Assembly (NCBI GenBank): GCA_016193365.1
Contig: JACPSI010000076.1
Span: forward strand, 1-44,770
Direction of reading: 5' to 3'
From: Ignavibacteriales bacterium
GTDB taxonomy: Bacteria; Bacteroidota; Ignavibacteria; UBA10030
DNA length: 44,770 nt
Each line of letters begins with the position of its first letter. The stretch's first letter is position 1. Of this stretch, positions 24,381-32,702 are shown piece after piece. Position numbers and translations under genes: made by a program. The notes beneath the pieces are model-generated. The model was not told the DNA's origin, did no database searches, and saw only the letters and a list, made by a program, of their open reading frames with translations.

Positions 24381-25712
24381 ATGGAATTACTGTCCGGTCT
24401 ATCGAATACGCCATTGCCGACAATACTCTGTGTGGCTGGCGTTCTCTTTCTTTTGTTGTCTATCTCGGGTGGACTCACTGGAAAAATAACCGTCCCCTAC
24501 ACGAAGCAGACGACTTCTGCGATCATCGGGGGAGTACTTCTGACGGTGGGGATTGCCATCTATTTGGTTCCCAAGAAATCGCCCGAGGTTAGTACGGTTT
24601 CATCAACTACTGCGGAGAACACGAAGAATGACCAAACCCCGCCTCAGAAGGACGCTGATAATGGGACGTCAACGACGACGATTGAACCATTGTCGAAAAC
24701 TCAGAATGAACAACAGAAAACAGTTGCCGTCATCCATACTCCCAAGAAATCAAGCAAAATACTCGGTTCCGACGTATCGACGACAAAACCAAAAGTTCCA
24801 GTAAATCTCAAAACATATGACTGGAAAGAATACGGCATAAGCTTTGCCGTGCCCTCAGACTTGATAATCAAAAGTAACACGAGTGAAGAATTCACGGCCG
24901 AGGGAGATCTGTTTACATTGAGAATCAAACCTTGGCGCGATGCTTCCGTAACGAACCCGATTGATGTTGCCCGGACAGCGCTTGATATCACACCGGGAAC
25001 TAACAAGAAAGTCGATACTGAACGGGAGTTGGCAAACCTGAACGGTTTGAAGGGGTATGTGGCTTACGCAACAACAACTCAGGACGACAGGCTTGTGCAT
25101 ATGTATATTTCGGGTTTTATCAATCTATCAAATGAGACAAACTTTACTGCGCAGTTATTGTGGTTTGATTCCACGCCTGAAGAAAATTCCTTGCATGCGC
25201 AAACCGCAATAAAGATTCTTCAAAGTTTCGCGTCAATCGCGACTCCGGAGAAATCCTATTCTGCCGTAAACTGGAAAAAAATGACGTGGGACGCCTACGG
25301 AATAGATTTCAAGATACCTGTCGATTTCAAGGAAATCACAAGCGACAATACTCAATTCACGGGCCACACCGGCTCTGTTGCTCTGAGCATAAAACCGTTC
25401 AAGGATATTAACATCACCGATCCTCTGAAAGTCGCCCAAAAGGCGCTTGATACCTCACCTGGAACCCAAAAGAAAGTTTTGCTTCAGAAAGACTTGAATA
25501 ACCTGAATGGCTTTCGCGGTTATTTTGCATATGCAAAAGCTGATTTCGAGGGCGAGGATTCTCATCTTCTTGTCGCGGGATTCCTTAACCCTGCAAATGA
25601 GACAAACTTCATCGTTCAGCTCATATACATGAATGGGACGGAAAGCCAGAATTCGGCCAACATGAACGTCTGTGTACAACTGCTGGCCACCTTCAAGCCT
25701 AGTCCCAAGTAG
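24381..25712 (+). CDS. Membrane protein with two tandem extracytoplasmic repeats
   Basis: 443 residues. Two membrane helices (about 13-33 and 44-63) are followed by a Ser/Thr/Lys-rich linker (about 65-140), then two homologous domains of about 145 residues (about 140-285 and 297-443). The repeats share WKxxxxDxYGIxFxxP, LxIKPxxD..xxxPxxVA..ALDxxPGTxKKV, LNNLNGxxGYxAYA and NETNF-x-x-QL. No family recognised. A strong AAGGAGG lies 5 nt before the ATG, and the 24246-24380 gap shows no gene. Confidence 0.75.
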   Translation: MELLSGLSNTPLPTILCVAGVLFLLLSISGGLTGKITVPYTKQTTSAIIGGVLLTVGIAIYLVPKKSPEVSTVSSTTAENTKNDQTPPQKDADNGTSTTTIEPLSKTQNEQQKTVAVIHTPKKSSKILGSDVSTTKPKVPVNLKTYDWKEYGISFAVPSDLIIKSNTSEEFTAEGDLFTLRIKPWRDASVTNPIDVARTALDITPGTNKKVDTERELANLNGLKGYVAYATTTQDDRLVHMYISGFINLSNETNFTAQLLWFDSTPEENSLHAQTAIKILQSFASIATPEKSYSAVNWKKMTWDAYGIDFKIPVDFKEITSDNTQFTGHTGSVALSIKPFKDINITDPLKVAQKALDTSPGTQKKVLLQKDLNNLNGFRGYFAYAKADFEGEDSHLLVAGFLNPANETNFIVQLIYMNGTESQNSANMNVCVQLLATFKPSPK

Positions 25713-25857
25713 TTCCTTGGCTTTTATCATGTGTGCGAGATTGCTTCGCAAGAAACGCTTGCAATGACATTGAATGTTTTTGGCTCGGGTTGGAGACGTA
25801 ACCGCGGGACATATGATCCATAGGTTCATCCGGCTTTGGCGGAAATCGAGGGCACAC

Positions 25858-26709
25858 ATGCGTAAGAAACTTCTTATGACGGCCTCTGCGGTCGCTGTGA
25901 TGATCCATTCCTCTTCTCCTGGTTATGCGCAATCTGTGTTCATGGGCCCGTTAACAGAGAATGAGATTTCGATAGAGTATCTGAAACCCAAATTAAAGGG
26001 TTCAGGCGAGGTATCTGGTTACTTCGCTCGATTGAGCGGCCGTGTTCGCTTGACCGACCGATTACTTCTTCTTATGGATATTCCTTACGCTCGCGGGGCG
26101 TTCAATCTCTCCTTTCAGTTTTTCGGTCAACAATTTGACGTTTCAGAATCTCATACAACAGTGGGAAACATTCGATTAGGCCTGGAAATCCACAGCTTCA
26201 GCGAGGGTCTTACCTTTCACGCCGGTACACGATTACCGACCGTGTCTCAAGGTGCAACATGGGCGCAAGTCGTTGGCATTAGTTCAGACGTTGACGAACT
26301 TGACGGGTTTATACCAAACATCCTTCCCATTGATGGCGCAGCGAACTATGTTTTTCGGTCAGAAGAGGGATTGAGGATTGATGCTCGTGTCGGCTCAAGC
26401 TTTTGGATCAAGACGAAGTCGGTGGAGGATGATCCTGCTATCTCAGATGACACAGAAACGTTGGCGGGATCCAGTATGCTTGTGGGATATGAACGAAGCG
26501 AATTTTTTGCTCGCATCGGATATGCCATGAGGATGGTTCTGACGGAGGGAGGCGATCTCGATCAACGAACGTATCAACAGATTGGTGGGGTTCTTGGTGC
26601 ACGGATAGGTTTTGTCCGACTGAGCGGAGTCTATCGTTGGCACATCGATAAAACTGCAAAGAATGCTGCCGATTACATTTATGGGTTTCAGGCAACAGCT
26701 GAATTCTGA
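25858..26709 (+). CDS. Outer-membrane beta-barrel protein
   Basis: 283 residues from the ATG at 25858, which begins a signal peptide (MRKKLLMTASAVAVMIHSSSPGYAQ); an in-frame start at 25774 would add 28 residues before it. The mature part consists of alternating-hydrophobic strands such as RLSGRVRLTDRLLLLMDIPYARG, NIRLGLEIHS and LTFHAGTRLP, and ends IYGFQATAEF with a terminal aromatic Phe, the usual outer-membrane insertion signal. Probably a channel or porin-like barrel; no substrate can be given. Confidence 0.75.
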   Translation: MRKKLLMTASAVAVMIHSSSPGYAQSVFMGPLTENEISIEYLKPKLKGSGEVSGYFARLSGRVRLTDRLLLLMDIPYARGAFNLSFQFFGQQFDVSESHTTVGNIRLGLEIHSFSEGLTFHAGTRLPTVSQGATWAQVVGISSDVDELDGFIPNILPIDGAANYVFRSEEGLRIDARVGSSFWIKTKSVEDDPAISDDTETLAGSSMLVGYERSEFFARIGYAMRMVLTEGGDLDQRTYQQIGGVLGARIGFVRLSGVYRWHIDKTAKNAADYIYGFQATAEF

Positions 26710-26724
26710 CAATGGAGGTTTTAG

Positions 26725-27168
26725 ATGACAAAACGAGCCATGAAGAAATATCCTCTGGCGCGGGTTGAATCTCGCATCTTTTCCCTGCGCGGACAAAAAG
26801 TTCTTTTGGACAGCGATCTTGCCACTATCTATGGGATCCCAACATTCAGGCTTAATGAGGCTGTGAAGCGAAATCGGGACCGATTTCCAGAAGACTTCGT
26901 GTTCCAGATAACTGCTGGAGAGCATCAGGGTTTGACATCGCAAATTGCGATATCAAAGACGGGCCGGGGACGGTTCGACAAAGGTCTCACATTAATTCTA
27001 AGACCCTCTTGTCCCGAAGCGATCCCTTCGGGGCACGTGCGTAGAGCCGAAAACCGCGGGAGTTTTGAGCCTATGCTTTGGTTGAGCTCGGGCTTGTGCG
27101 TTGGCGGATGTAGGTGGGAGTCGAAATCGACGGGTTTGTGTGTAGGCGACGTAATCGTGGGACTTTAA
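26725..27168 (+). pseudogene. ORF6N-domain gene truncated by the repeat array
   Basis: GGAGGTTTTAG precedes the ATG. Residues about 11-80 form an ORF6N domain (VESRIFSLRGQKVLLDSDLATIYGI..., FPEDFVFQIT), a putative DNA-binding domain of phage and mobile-element proteins. The normal continuation, with GGRRYLPYAFTEQG, is missing: after ISKTGRGR the sequence passes at about 26970 into the repeat array, and the remaining 60 codons are repeat-derived. The intact family is usually longer than 150 residues. Confidence 0.7.
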
Positions 27169-27231
27169 TCGAGCGGCAGTTCTGATGACAGCTTGAGATT
27201 CTACATTACTTTGATGCCGCGAGATTTCGGG

Positions 27232-27270
27232 CCTGCCTGCCGGACGAACGTCGTCCGATCGGTAGGCAGG
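27232..27270. repeat. CCTGCC palindrome with nested hairpin
   Basis: CCTGCCTGCCGG pairs with CGGTAGGCAGG, with inner GGACGA-ACG-TCGTCC. A reverse-orientation relative lies at 28177-28215 in the same array. Confidence 0.65.
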
Positions 27271-27364
27271 GAAGCGGGCAGGGCCGTAACAGTGTGTTCG
27301 ATTTCGACAATTTCTCCCGCTCTAAAAAAATACGATTGGCGGGATGCCGTACAGCGGCATTTCG

Positions 27365-27391
27365 GTTCCTTTCTTTTTTAAAGAAAGGAAC
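27365..27391. repeat. Array hairpin H1
   Basis: Arms GTTCCTTTCTTT and AAAGAAAGGAAC (12 bp, exact) with loop TTT. Shares the TTTCTTT/AAAGAAA core with H2-H5. Confidence 0.8.
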
Positions 27392-27470
27392 GACACGACG
27401 TCAGTCGTCGCTGATGAGAAAAGAGAAAAGTCACTATAGTACAAAGCAGAGCATTCCGCCTGGCGGCGGG

Positions 27471-27499
27471 TCTACTTTCTTTTAAAAAGAAAGTAGACG
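27471..27499. repeat. Array hairpin H2
   Basis: Arms GTCTACTTTCTTTT and AAAAGAAAGTAGAC (14 bp, exact). Preceded by ATTCCGCCTGGCGGCGG and followed by GGAAAGAAA, as in H4. Differs from H4 by a T-A pair where H4 has C-G. Confidence 0.85.
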
Positions 27500-27885
27500 G
27501 AAAGAAACTGTCGAAATTGGAACACGCGTTCAGAGAAGGAGATTTGGTGTCAATCGGATTCGATAGCCAGAACGACAGTTCAGCCTTCACTCAAACCCGA
27601 CCAATTTCGACCCCCCGCCCGACCGAACTATGGTCGGCTTTTGACGGTCGTTCGGGCGGGCAGTCCCACAGCCATCGCCTTCGCGCAGGCCGAAAACATA
27701 AAGTAAGGGCAAGTGCGTGAGCTGCACGTGGGATGAGTCGAAATCGGAGGCAAGAGGGTTGGATGATCTGTGCTAGATTTAATCGAGGGGCAGCTTCTTG
27801 CCCCGAGATTTACTCCAAGGAACTAGTTCACTCAACGAATCCTTCTAACTTGTTTGTGTGTTCAGATTTCGACAAATTTTCTTTT

Positions 27886-27914
27886 CCCCATTTCTTTTCT
27901 GAAAAGAAATGGGG
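27886..27914. repeat. Array hairpin H3
   Basis: Arms CCCCATTTCTTTT and AAAAGAAATGGGG (13 bp, exact), loop CTG. Identical to H5. Confidence 0.85.
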
Positions 27915-27975
27915 ACCCTCCACGGTTAGTGGAAGAAGAAATGATACCCAGTTAGTGCATTCCGCCTGGCGGCGG

Positions 27976-28004
27976 GTCCACTTTCTTTAGAAAAGAAAGT
28001 GGAC
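27976..28004. repeat. Array hairpin H4
   Basis: Arms GTCCACTTTCTTT and AAAGAAAGTGGAC (13 bp, exact), loop AGA. The C-G pair replaces the T-A pair of H2. Confidence 0.85.
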
Positions 28005-28176
28005 GGAAAGAAAATGTCGAAATTGGAAGGCGCATTCGGATAAGGAAAGTAATGACAATCGGATTCGACAACCGGAACAGCGGTCAGCCGTCGCTCAAAC
28101 CCGACCAATTTCGACCCCCCGCCCGACCGAACAATGGTCAGCTTTGAAAGGTCGTTCGGGCGGGCAGCCCCACAGC

Positions 28177-28215
28177 CCTGCCTACCGAACGGACGACGTT
28201 CGTCCGGCAGGCAGG
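28177..28215. repeat. CCTGCC palindrome with nested hairpin, reverse orientation
   Basis: CCTGCCTACCG...CGGCAGGCAGG enclosing GGACGA-CGT-TCGTCC; it is the reverse-orientation relative of 27232-27270. Confidence 0.65.
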
Positions 28216-28444
28216 CTTCGCCCTCGCGAAATCCCAAGAGAAGCAAAAGCAAAGGGCAGTGGGTTGGCGGCAAGTGTGTTGAGTCGAAATGGTCGGCACG
28301 TGCGTGGAGCCGACAACCGCGGGACTTTAATCGAGGGGCAGTTCTGATCGAGGGTTGAGTCTCCACAAACCTTTTGTTGCCCCGAGATTTCGGGGACGCG
28401 GGGAAGCGACGTCACGAGTGTTCCATTTCGACAAGTTTTCTTTT

Positions 28445-28473
28445 CCCCATTTCTTTTCTGAAAAGAAATGGGG
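28445..28473. repeat. Array hairpin H5
   Basis: Same sequence as H3, 559 nt downstream; both follow TTTCGACAA and TTTTCTTTT. It marks the end of the array, about 90 nt before the SIMPL-domain gene. Confidence 0.85.
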
Positions 28474-28563
28474 CACCCGACGTGAGTCGTCATAGTTGAT
28501 CCTCAGCCGTAGAATGTTCTCAGTGAAAGTTTAATGTGCTTTAACCAAAATAGGAACGAAAAA

Positions 28564-29301
28564 ATGAATCGTTTTTTACTAGCCCTTGTTACTCAACTCC
28601 TGGTCTCCACCCATGCCCTCTCCCAGGAAACCTCCATCACCACCAATCAAATGATCGTTTACGGCACGGCAACGATTGAGAAAGCAGCAGACCGCGCTCA
28701 GGTTAACCTGACTCTGAAAGCGTTTGGACCGACGCTCGAAGCGGCGATTAACGAAACAAAAAAGAAAGTACGCGACGTAACCGCAAAGCTCTTTTCTCTC
28801 GGATTGAAAGAAAGCAGCCTCTACACCTCGTCCTTCAACAGCGGCGATAATTTTGAGGGAAAGGCGTTCTGGTCCTCCAGCCGGGATTTCCGGACGCAGA
28901 TCGACATGGTGGTGACGGTGGACAGCCTCGACCTCCTTGAGCCCGTCGTCTCTGTCCTGGCAAATGCCTCTCCCGAGAGGCTCTCGAACATTGTGTTTTC
29001 TCTCAGGAGCGACTCGCTGCAGAAACTGGAGGTGCGAAGACTTGCGATTGCCAACGCTCAGCAAAAAGCGACGCTCATGGCGGGGCAGCTCGGTATTGCT
29101 TTGGGCAAGGTGTTGTTTGTGGAGGAGCTTTTATCACCCTCAGACGGCGATTTCTCTGTGCAACAACCGTACGCATATAACAGAATGGCATTTTCTGCCG
29201 TTACGGTGACAGCAATGGGAGGTGGTGCGGCCTTTTTTGGACACAAGTTCAGCGTGAAATCCGGTGTTAGGGTTGTGTTTGAGATTAGGGCGGGGAAATA
29301 A
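28564..29301 (+). CDS. Secreted SIMPL-domain (DUF541) protein
   Basis: 245 residues from the ATG at 28564, which begins a signal peptide (MNRFLLALVTQLLVSTHALSQ); an in-frame ATG at 28534 lies in poorly fitting sequence. The mature part is a SIMPL/DUF541 domain, marked by IVYGTATIEKAADRAQVNLTLKAFG, then a helix, and later KATLMAGQLGIALGKVLFVEE. Bacterial members are periplasmic or outer-membrane-associated and form oligomers; some are linked to oxidative-stress tolerance. Role here unknown. It lies between the repeat array and the A/T-richer right part. Confidence 0.85.
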   Translation: MNRFLLALVTQLLVSTHALSQETSITTNQMIVYGTATIEKAADRAQVNLTLKAFGPTLEAAINETKKKVRDVTAKLFSLGLKESSLYTSSFNSGDNFEGKAFWSSSRDFRTQIDMVVTVDSLDLLEPVVSVLANASPERLSNIVFSLRSDSLQKLEVRRLAIANAQQKATLMAGQLGIALGKVLFVEELLSPSDGDFSVQQPYAYNRMAFSAVTVTAMGGGAAFFGHKFSVKSGVRVVFEIRAGK

Positions 29302-29361
29302 AGATGATATGGCAGACGAAAATGGAAAAGGTATTGCAGCATTTTTTGGAGATCCACATCA

Positions 29362-30195
29362 ATGTTTGAACAACAGGAACTTCTAGAACAACTTGGATCA
29401 CCCTACACCAACCGGGTTGTTGATAGACTTCATCGCTTTGCTGTTATACCTCCACAAATCCTCACAAGTTTGGCCACCCAAGCACTCACTGAACATTGGG
29501 GTAACGACAATTATGTATTGGAAAAATACTTATCTGTTCATATCCCTTGGAGCATAGAGCAAAATAGATACACCCATAGCGAAAATCAGTTTTACAGTAC
29601 CGCTGGCCATTTACAAACACGTTATGGCACACCGATATATCTGGTCTTTGCACAAAATGCAGCAGGCACTCCTCCCTGGCGAATCATAACTATCGGGTCA
29701 CAAATATCCGCTCCCCAACTCCCCACACCTCCTGAGATTCCTTCTCCACCAGAAATCCCAAAAGGAGCAGAGATAGTGATGATCCACGATCACATACTTG
29801 GCGAGAATGCGGAGCGCGTTTCTTTTCTTCGAGGAACACCTCCGGTTGCACAGATGTGTGCTGTTTCGGGAGCCATTCAATGGTCCCTAAACCGCCATCT
29901 TGAATTTCCTTATTTTTATTTCGGCAAGATGAATTATCTGGTTCCTCTCTACCTTCAGAGTAGGGAGAATATAACATTAGCTCCTGATATCGTTGCCCCA
30001 ATCCAAGTAAATCCTGATAGCTTGCTTGTGCGAACGGCGTTACCACCTGTTGCACCTTATCCCAACGCTCGAGTGTCAGTAAAACGGCACGACCAACTCC
30101 CGGCTTGGATGCTATCCAGCTGGGCGGATGCATTTAGAGAGGTTTCGAGGGCCACAATCGATGATCCTGAAGCGGCAACTGCAGACGGCCATTAG
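29362..30195 (+). CDS. Protein of unknown function, weakly DUF3825-like
   Basis: 277 residues, no signal peptide or membrane helix. Two blocks recall DUF3825 proteins: FYSTAGHLQTRYGTPIYLVF (about 76-95; the family has a similar NTGL...IYxxF) and a later MNYLVPLYLQS segment. Between them is a proline repeat (TPPEIPSPPEIP, about 131-142), probably a flexible hinge. The assignment is tentative. The gene is visibly more A/T-rich than those to the left. A 203-nt gap without recognised signals separates it from the ABC importer genes. Confidence 0.5.
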   Translation: MFEQQELLEQLGSPYTNRVVDRLHRFAVIPPQILTSLATQALTEHWGNDNYVLEKYLSVHIPWSIEQNRYTHSENQFYSTAGHLQTRYGTPIYLVFAQNAAGTPPWRIITIGSQISAPQLPTPPEIPSPPEIPKGAEIVMIHDHILGENAERVSFLRGTPPVAQMCAVSGAIQWSLNRHLEFPYFYFGKMNYLVPLYLQSRENITLAPDIVAPIQVNPDSLLVRTALPPVAPYPNARVSVKRHDQLPAWMLSSWADAFREVSRATIDDPEAATADGH

Positions 30196-30398
30196 CGTTC
30201 GCGGGGAAGGAGGGTTTCACCTTATTTAGAGAATTGTTCATTGCAATTAAGACTACGCTACCGTCAGATACCGTTAGGTCTTGCACTGATTTGAAAAATC
30301 CTCTACTTTTGGCAAAATTTTGATCAGTTTTATTCCATAGTTTGATTATATTTTTTCTGATCCGATATCCCAGAATGTTAAATCGAAGGACAGTGATT

Positions 30399-31283
30399 AT
30401 GGCAAATCGCAGAGTTACCCAAGTTAGAGGCGTAGTCTCGGTAATCTCCATGTGCGTCGGCTTCTTTGTTATCGCCTGCAAAACCGGGGATTCTTCCAAA
30501 ACACCGGGAGACTCGCATTCCACTTACAGTCAGATCCGATCTAATGGATCTATCCGTTCCGCCTATGCAGTCGGCGCACCATTATTCGTCGTCGATCCCA
30601 ATACAAAACAAAAGTCAGGAATTTTCTATGAGTTGGTCGAGCGAGCCGCTGAAAAACTGAGCTTGAAGGTCTCTTGGACTGAGGAGGTCGGCTACGGTGA
30701 GATGATACAAGGACTCAACACTCGCCGGTACGACATCATGGGGTCAGGCGTGTGGATTAATGGCGCGCGAGGTAAAGACGCTGATTTTACCATCCCGGTT
30801 TACTATGATGCAGTAGTTGCTTACACGAGAGAAGGCGACACGCGCTTTGACAAAGACCTTTCTATTCTGAATTCGCCGTCGTACTCGATTTCAACAATGG
30901 ATGGCGAGTTGGGTGCAACAATAGCGGCGACCGATTTCCCTAAAGCTCGAACGGAGGCTCTTCCACAAATCGCAGATTTTACTCAACTCATTCTCAATGT
31001 TGTCAACAAGAAAGCGGATATCGTATTCTTGGCGCTTGCTCCTGCTCGACTATACCAAGCTCAGAATCCGGGGAAGATACGCGCGGTTGCAGGAGGAAAG
31101 CCCGTGAGGGTCTTTCCGGTCGCGATCCTTCTACCAAAAGGAGAGTACGAGCTGAAACAATCGCTAGATTATGCACTTGTTGAAATGCTGACAAATGGAG
31201 AAGTGGAGTCAATCCTTCAGCGTCACGAGAAGATTCCTGGGTCATTTCTGCGCACCGCACCTCCCTATCGATTAGCCGAATGA
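30399..31283 (+). CDS. Lipoprotein substrate-binding protein of an amino-acid-type ABC importer
   Basis: 294 residues from the ATG at 30399, chosen for GAAGGA 8 nt upstream and because the following sequence is a lipoprotein signal ending VIAC (Cys27). In-frame TTG 30342 and ATG 30375 are less suitable. The mature protein has the family-3 periplasmic binding fold: IRSAYAVGAPLFVVDP, GIFYELVERAAEKL, a typical GLNTRRYDIMGSGVWI and FTIPVYYDAVVAYTR. Relatives bind polar amino acids or small amines. The permease starts 4 nt after the stop, so substrate capture and transport are encoded together; the ligand is unknown. Confidence 0.82.
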   Translation: MANRRVTQVRGVVSVISMCVGFFVIACKTGDSSKTPGDSHSTYSQIRSNGSIRSAYAVGAPLFVVDPNTKQKSGIFYELVERAAEKLSLKVSWTEEVGYGEMIQGLNTRRYDIMGSGVWINGARGKDADFTIPVYYDAVVAYTREGDTRFDKDLSILNSPSYSISTMDGELGATIAATDFPKARTEALPQIADFTQLILNVVNKKADIVFLALAPARLYQAQNPGKIRAVAGGKPVRVFPVAILLPKGEYELKQSLDYALVEMLTNGEVESILQRHEKIPGSFLRTAPPYRLAE

Positions 31284-31287
31284 CCAG

Positions 31288-31953
31288 ATGAGTCCTCTCG
31301 AAATCCTCTGGGAATATCGCCAGGCGTTTCTAGAAGGCCTAGTGGTCACTGCGGAACTTCTGATCATAACATCAGTCGGTGGAACACTTATTGCCGCCTT
31401 CATCGAATGGATTTGTGAAATGGGCGGCATGCCGGTTCGGCGAATTGTCGACGGGATAGCATTTGGCATTGCTGCAATTCCGGCATTGGTAATCCTCTTT
31501 TGGTTTCACTACCCTGCGCAGGCTTTGTTAGACATTGTCGTACGTCCTTTCTGGACAGCATTAGCAGCATTGATGTTGCTCAATATATTTTCAGTTTACC
31601 GTATAATGGCGGACGCGATCCATGATTTTCCAAAACAATTTGTTGCAACTGGACTGGTTTGTGGCCTTACAAATACTCAAATCACTCGCTTCATAAAGAT
31701 CCCGCTAATCTTGAGAGCAGCTTTGCCACGTTGGATTGACCAACAAGTGGTAATCCTCCAGACAAGTTTGTTTGCTAGCCTCATTTCAGTCGAAGAAACT
31801 TTTCGCGTTGCCCAAAGAATCAACTCCATAGTTTATCGGCCCGTTACCATTTACACTGCGATGGCTTTGCTATTCTTAGTGACAGCCGGGTCTGCGATGT
31901 ACTATGCGCGTTATCTCCGTTCGAGAACATATCGAGATTTCTCAGAACGATAA
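31288..31953 (+). CDS. ABC importer permease (HisM/GlnP-like)
   Basis: 221 residues with about five membrane helices (for example LVVTAELLIITSVGGTLIAAF, IAFGIAAIPALVILFWF, ALAALMLLNIFSVYRI and TIYTAMALLFLVTAGSAMYY). The coupling helix segment, with DAIHDFPKQFVATGLVCGL...IKIPLILRAALP, corresponds to the EAA loop that contacts the ATPase. As the only permease gene it should work as a homodimer. Tightly spaced between the binding protein and the ATPase (4 and 8 nt). Confidence 0.85.
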   Translation: MSPLEILWEYRQAFLEGLVVTAELLIITSVGGTLIAAFIEWICEMGGMPVRRIVDGIAFGIAAIPALVILFWFHYPAQALLDIVVRPFWTALAALMLLNIFSVYRIMADAIHDFPKQFVATGLVCGLTNTQITRFIKIPLILRAALPRWIDQQVVILQTSLFASLISVEETFRVAQRINSIVYRPVTIYTAMALLFLVTAGSAMYYARYLRSRTYRDFSER

Positions 31954-31961
31954 AGTCAGAT

Positions 31962-32696
31962 ATGTACACGTTGAATAAAGTAGGGAAGCAATACGGCGCT
32001 AACTCAGTGTTAGCACACATCAACTGCAAAATTCCAGTTGACGGGGTGGTTGTTGTAATGGGTCCGAGCGGCTCCGGAAAAAGCACACTCCTGCGGCTGC
32101 TTAGCTTTGTGGAACGGCCAGATGAAGGCACCATTGATTTGAAACTAAACGGGGACTCATTCCGCTCTCCCGGCAATGACAGGCCATGGCCGAGGGTAAC
32201 CTGCGTGTTTCAAAAACAGTTCCTGTGGCCCCACTTGACAGTTCTTCAAAACTTGCGCCTTCCTCTTGAAGCTGCGCGACATCAAGACGTCGATGAGCGA
32301 GTAGCGAAGATGATTGATTTATTTGAGATGTCGGGCTTTGTAAACCGCTTTCCCAATGAAGTCTCAGGTGGACAAGCACAGAGAGCGGCCCTCGCCCGCG
32401 CATTGGTTCTCGACCCCGAGCTTATTCTCATAGATGAACCTCATGGAGGGCTCGATTTAGAACAACAATCGGTGTTGAACCGCCATCTAGTGGATTTAAG
32501 CTCGTCTGGAATTGGTTTGTTCATAGTTACACACTCTCTGGACTTCGCTCAGGTCTATGCCGACCATCTAGTAATCGTTGAGGATGGAACGATTTCCGAA
32601 ATGGGACCGAGGGAGATACTCGAGCATCCAACCTCACTTTATCTGCGTCGTTCGATGGGGGTTGCTGGCGTGGCCGGAGGAACCCCATTGAATTAG
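31962..32696 (+). CDS. ABC importer ATP-binding protein
   Basis: 244 residues, typical of polar amino-acid importer ATPases (GlnQ/HisP type). Walker A GPSGSGKS (34-41), Q-loop VFQKQFLWPHLTV, signature VSGGQAQR (134-141, V in place of L), Walker B LILIDEP (154-160) followed by HGGLD rather than the more frequent TSALD, and the switch His191 in THS. Drives transport through the 31288 permease. Methyltransferase gene starts 6 nt after its stop. Confidence 0.93.
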   Translation: MYTLNKVGKQYGANSVLAHINCKIPVDGVVVVMGPSGSGKSTLLRLLSFVERPDEGTIDLKLNGDSFRSPGNDRPWPRVTCVFQKQFLWPHLTVLQNLRLPLEAARHQDVDERVAKMIDLFEMSGFVNRFPNEVSGGQAQRAALARALVLDPELILIDEPHGGLDLEQQSVLNRHLVDLSSSGIGLFIVTHSLDFAQVYADHLVIVEDGTISEMGPREILEHPTSLYLRRSMGVAGVAGGTPLN

Positions 32697-32702
32697 AAGA
32701 GT

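Larger units (their letters stand above)
26990..28490. repeat. Tandem array of hairpin-containing repeat modules
   Basis: 1.5 kb without a supported gene. Modules recur in fixed order: (i) GTCGAAAT...GTGCGTGGAGCCGA...CGCGGGACTTTAATCGA, (ii) CCCCGAGATTTCGGGG, (iii) TTCGACAA...CCCCATTTCTTTT hairpin, (iv) ATTCCGCCTGGCGGCGGGTC plus a hairpin, then GTCGAAATTGGAA, (v) CAAACCCGACCAATTTCGAC, CCGCCCGA...TTCGGGCGGGCAG and CCCACAGCC. Module (i) starts at about 27118, 27740 and 28272, giving two near-complete units and one partial. Short reading frames across it follow the repeats and are not genes. Confidence 0.8.

Noticed and set aside
26990-28490. CRISPR array
   Set aside because: Repeat units are far too long, contain no regularly spaced 25-40 nt repeats with unique spacers, and no cas gene is in the window.
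27193-28493. Several 60-150-codon frames on both strands in the repeat array
   Set aside because: They follow repeat modules (similar peptides arise from each unit) and lack ribosome sites; regarded as repeat sequence, not genes.
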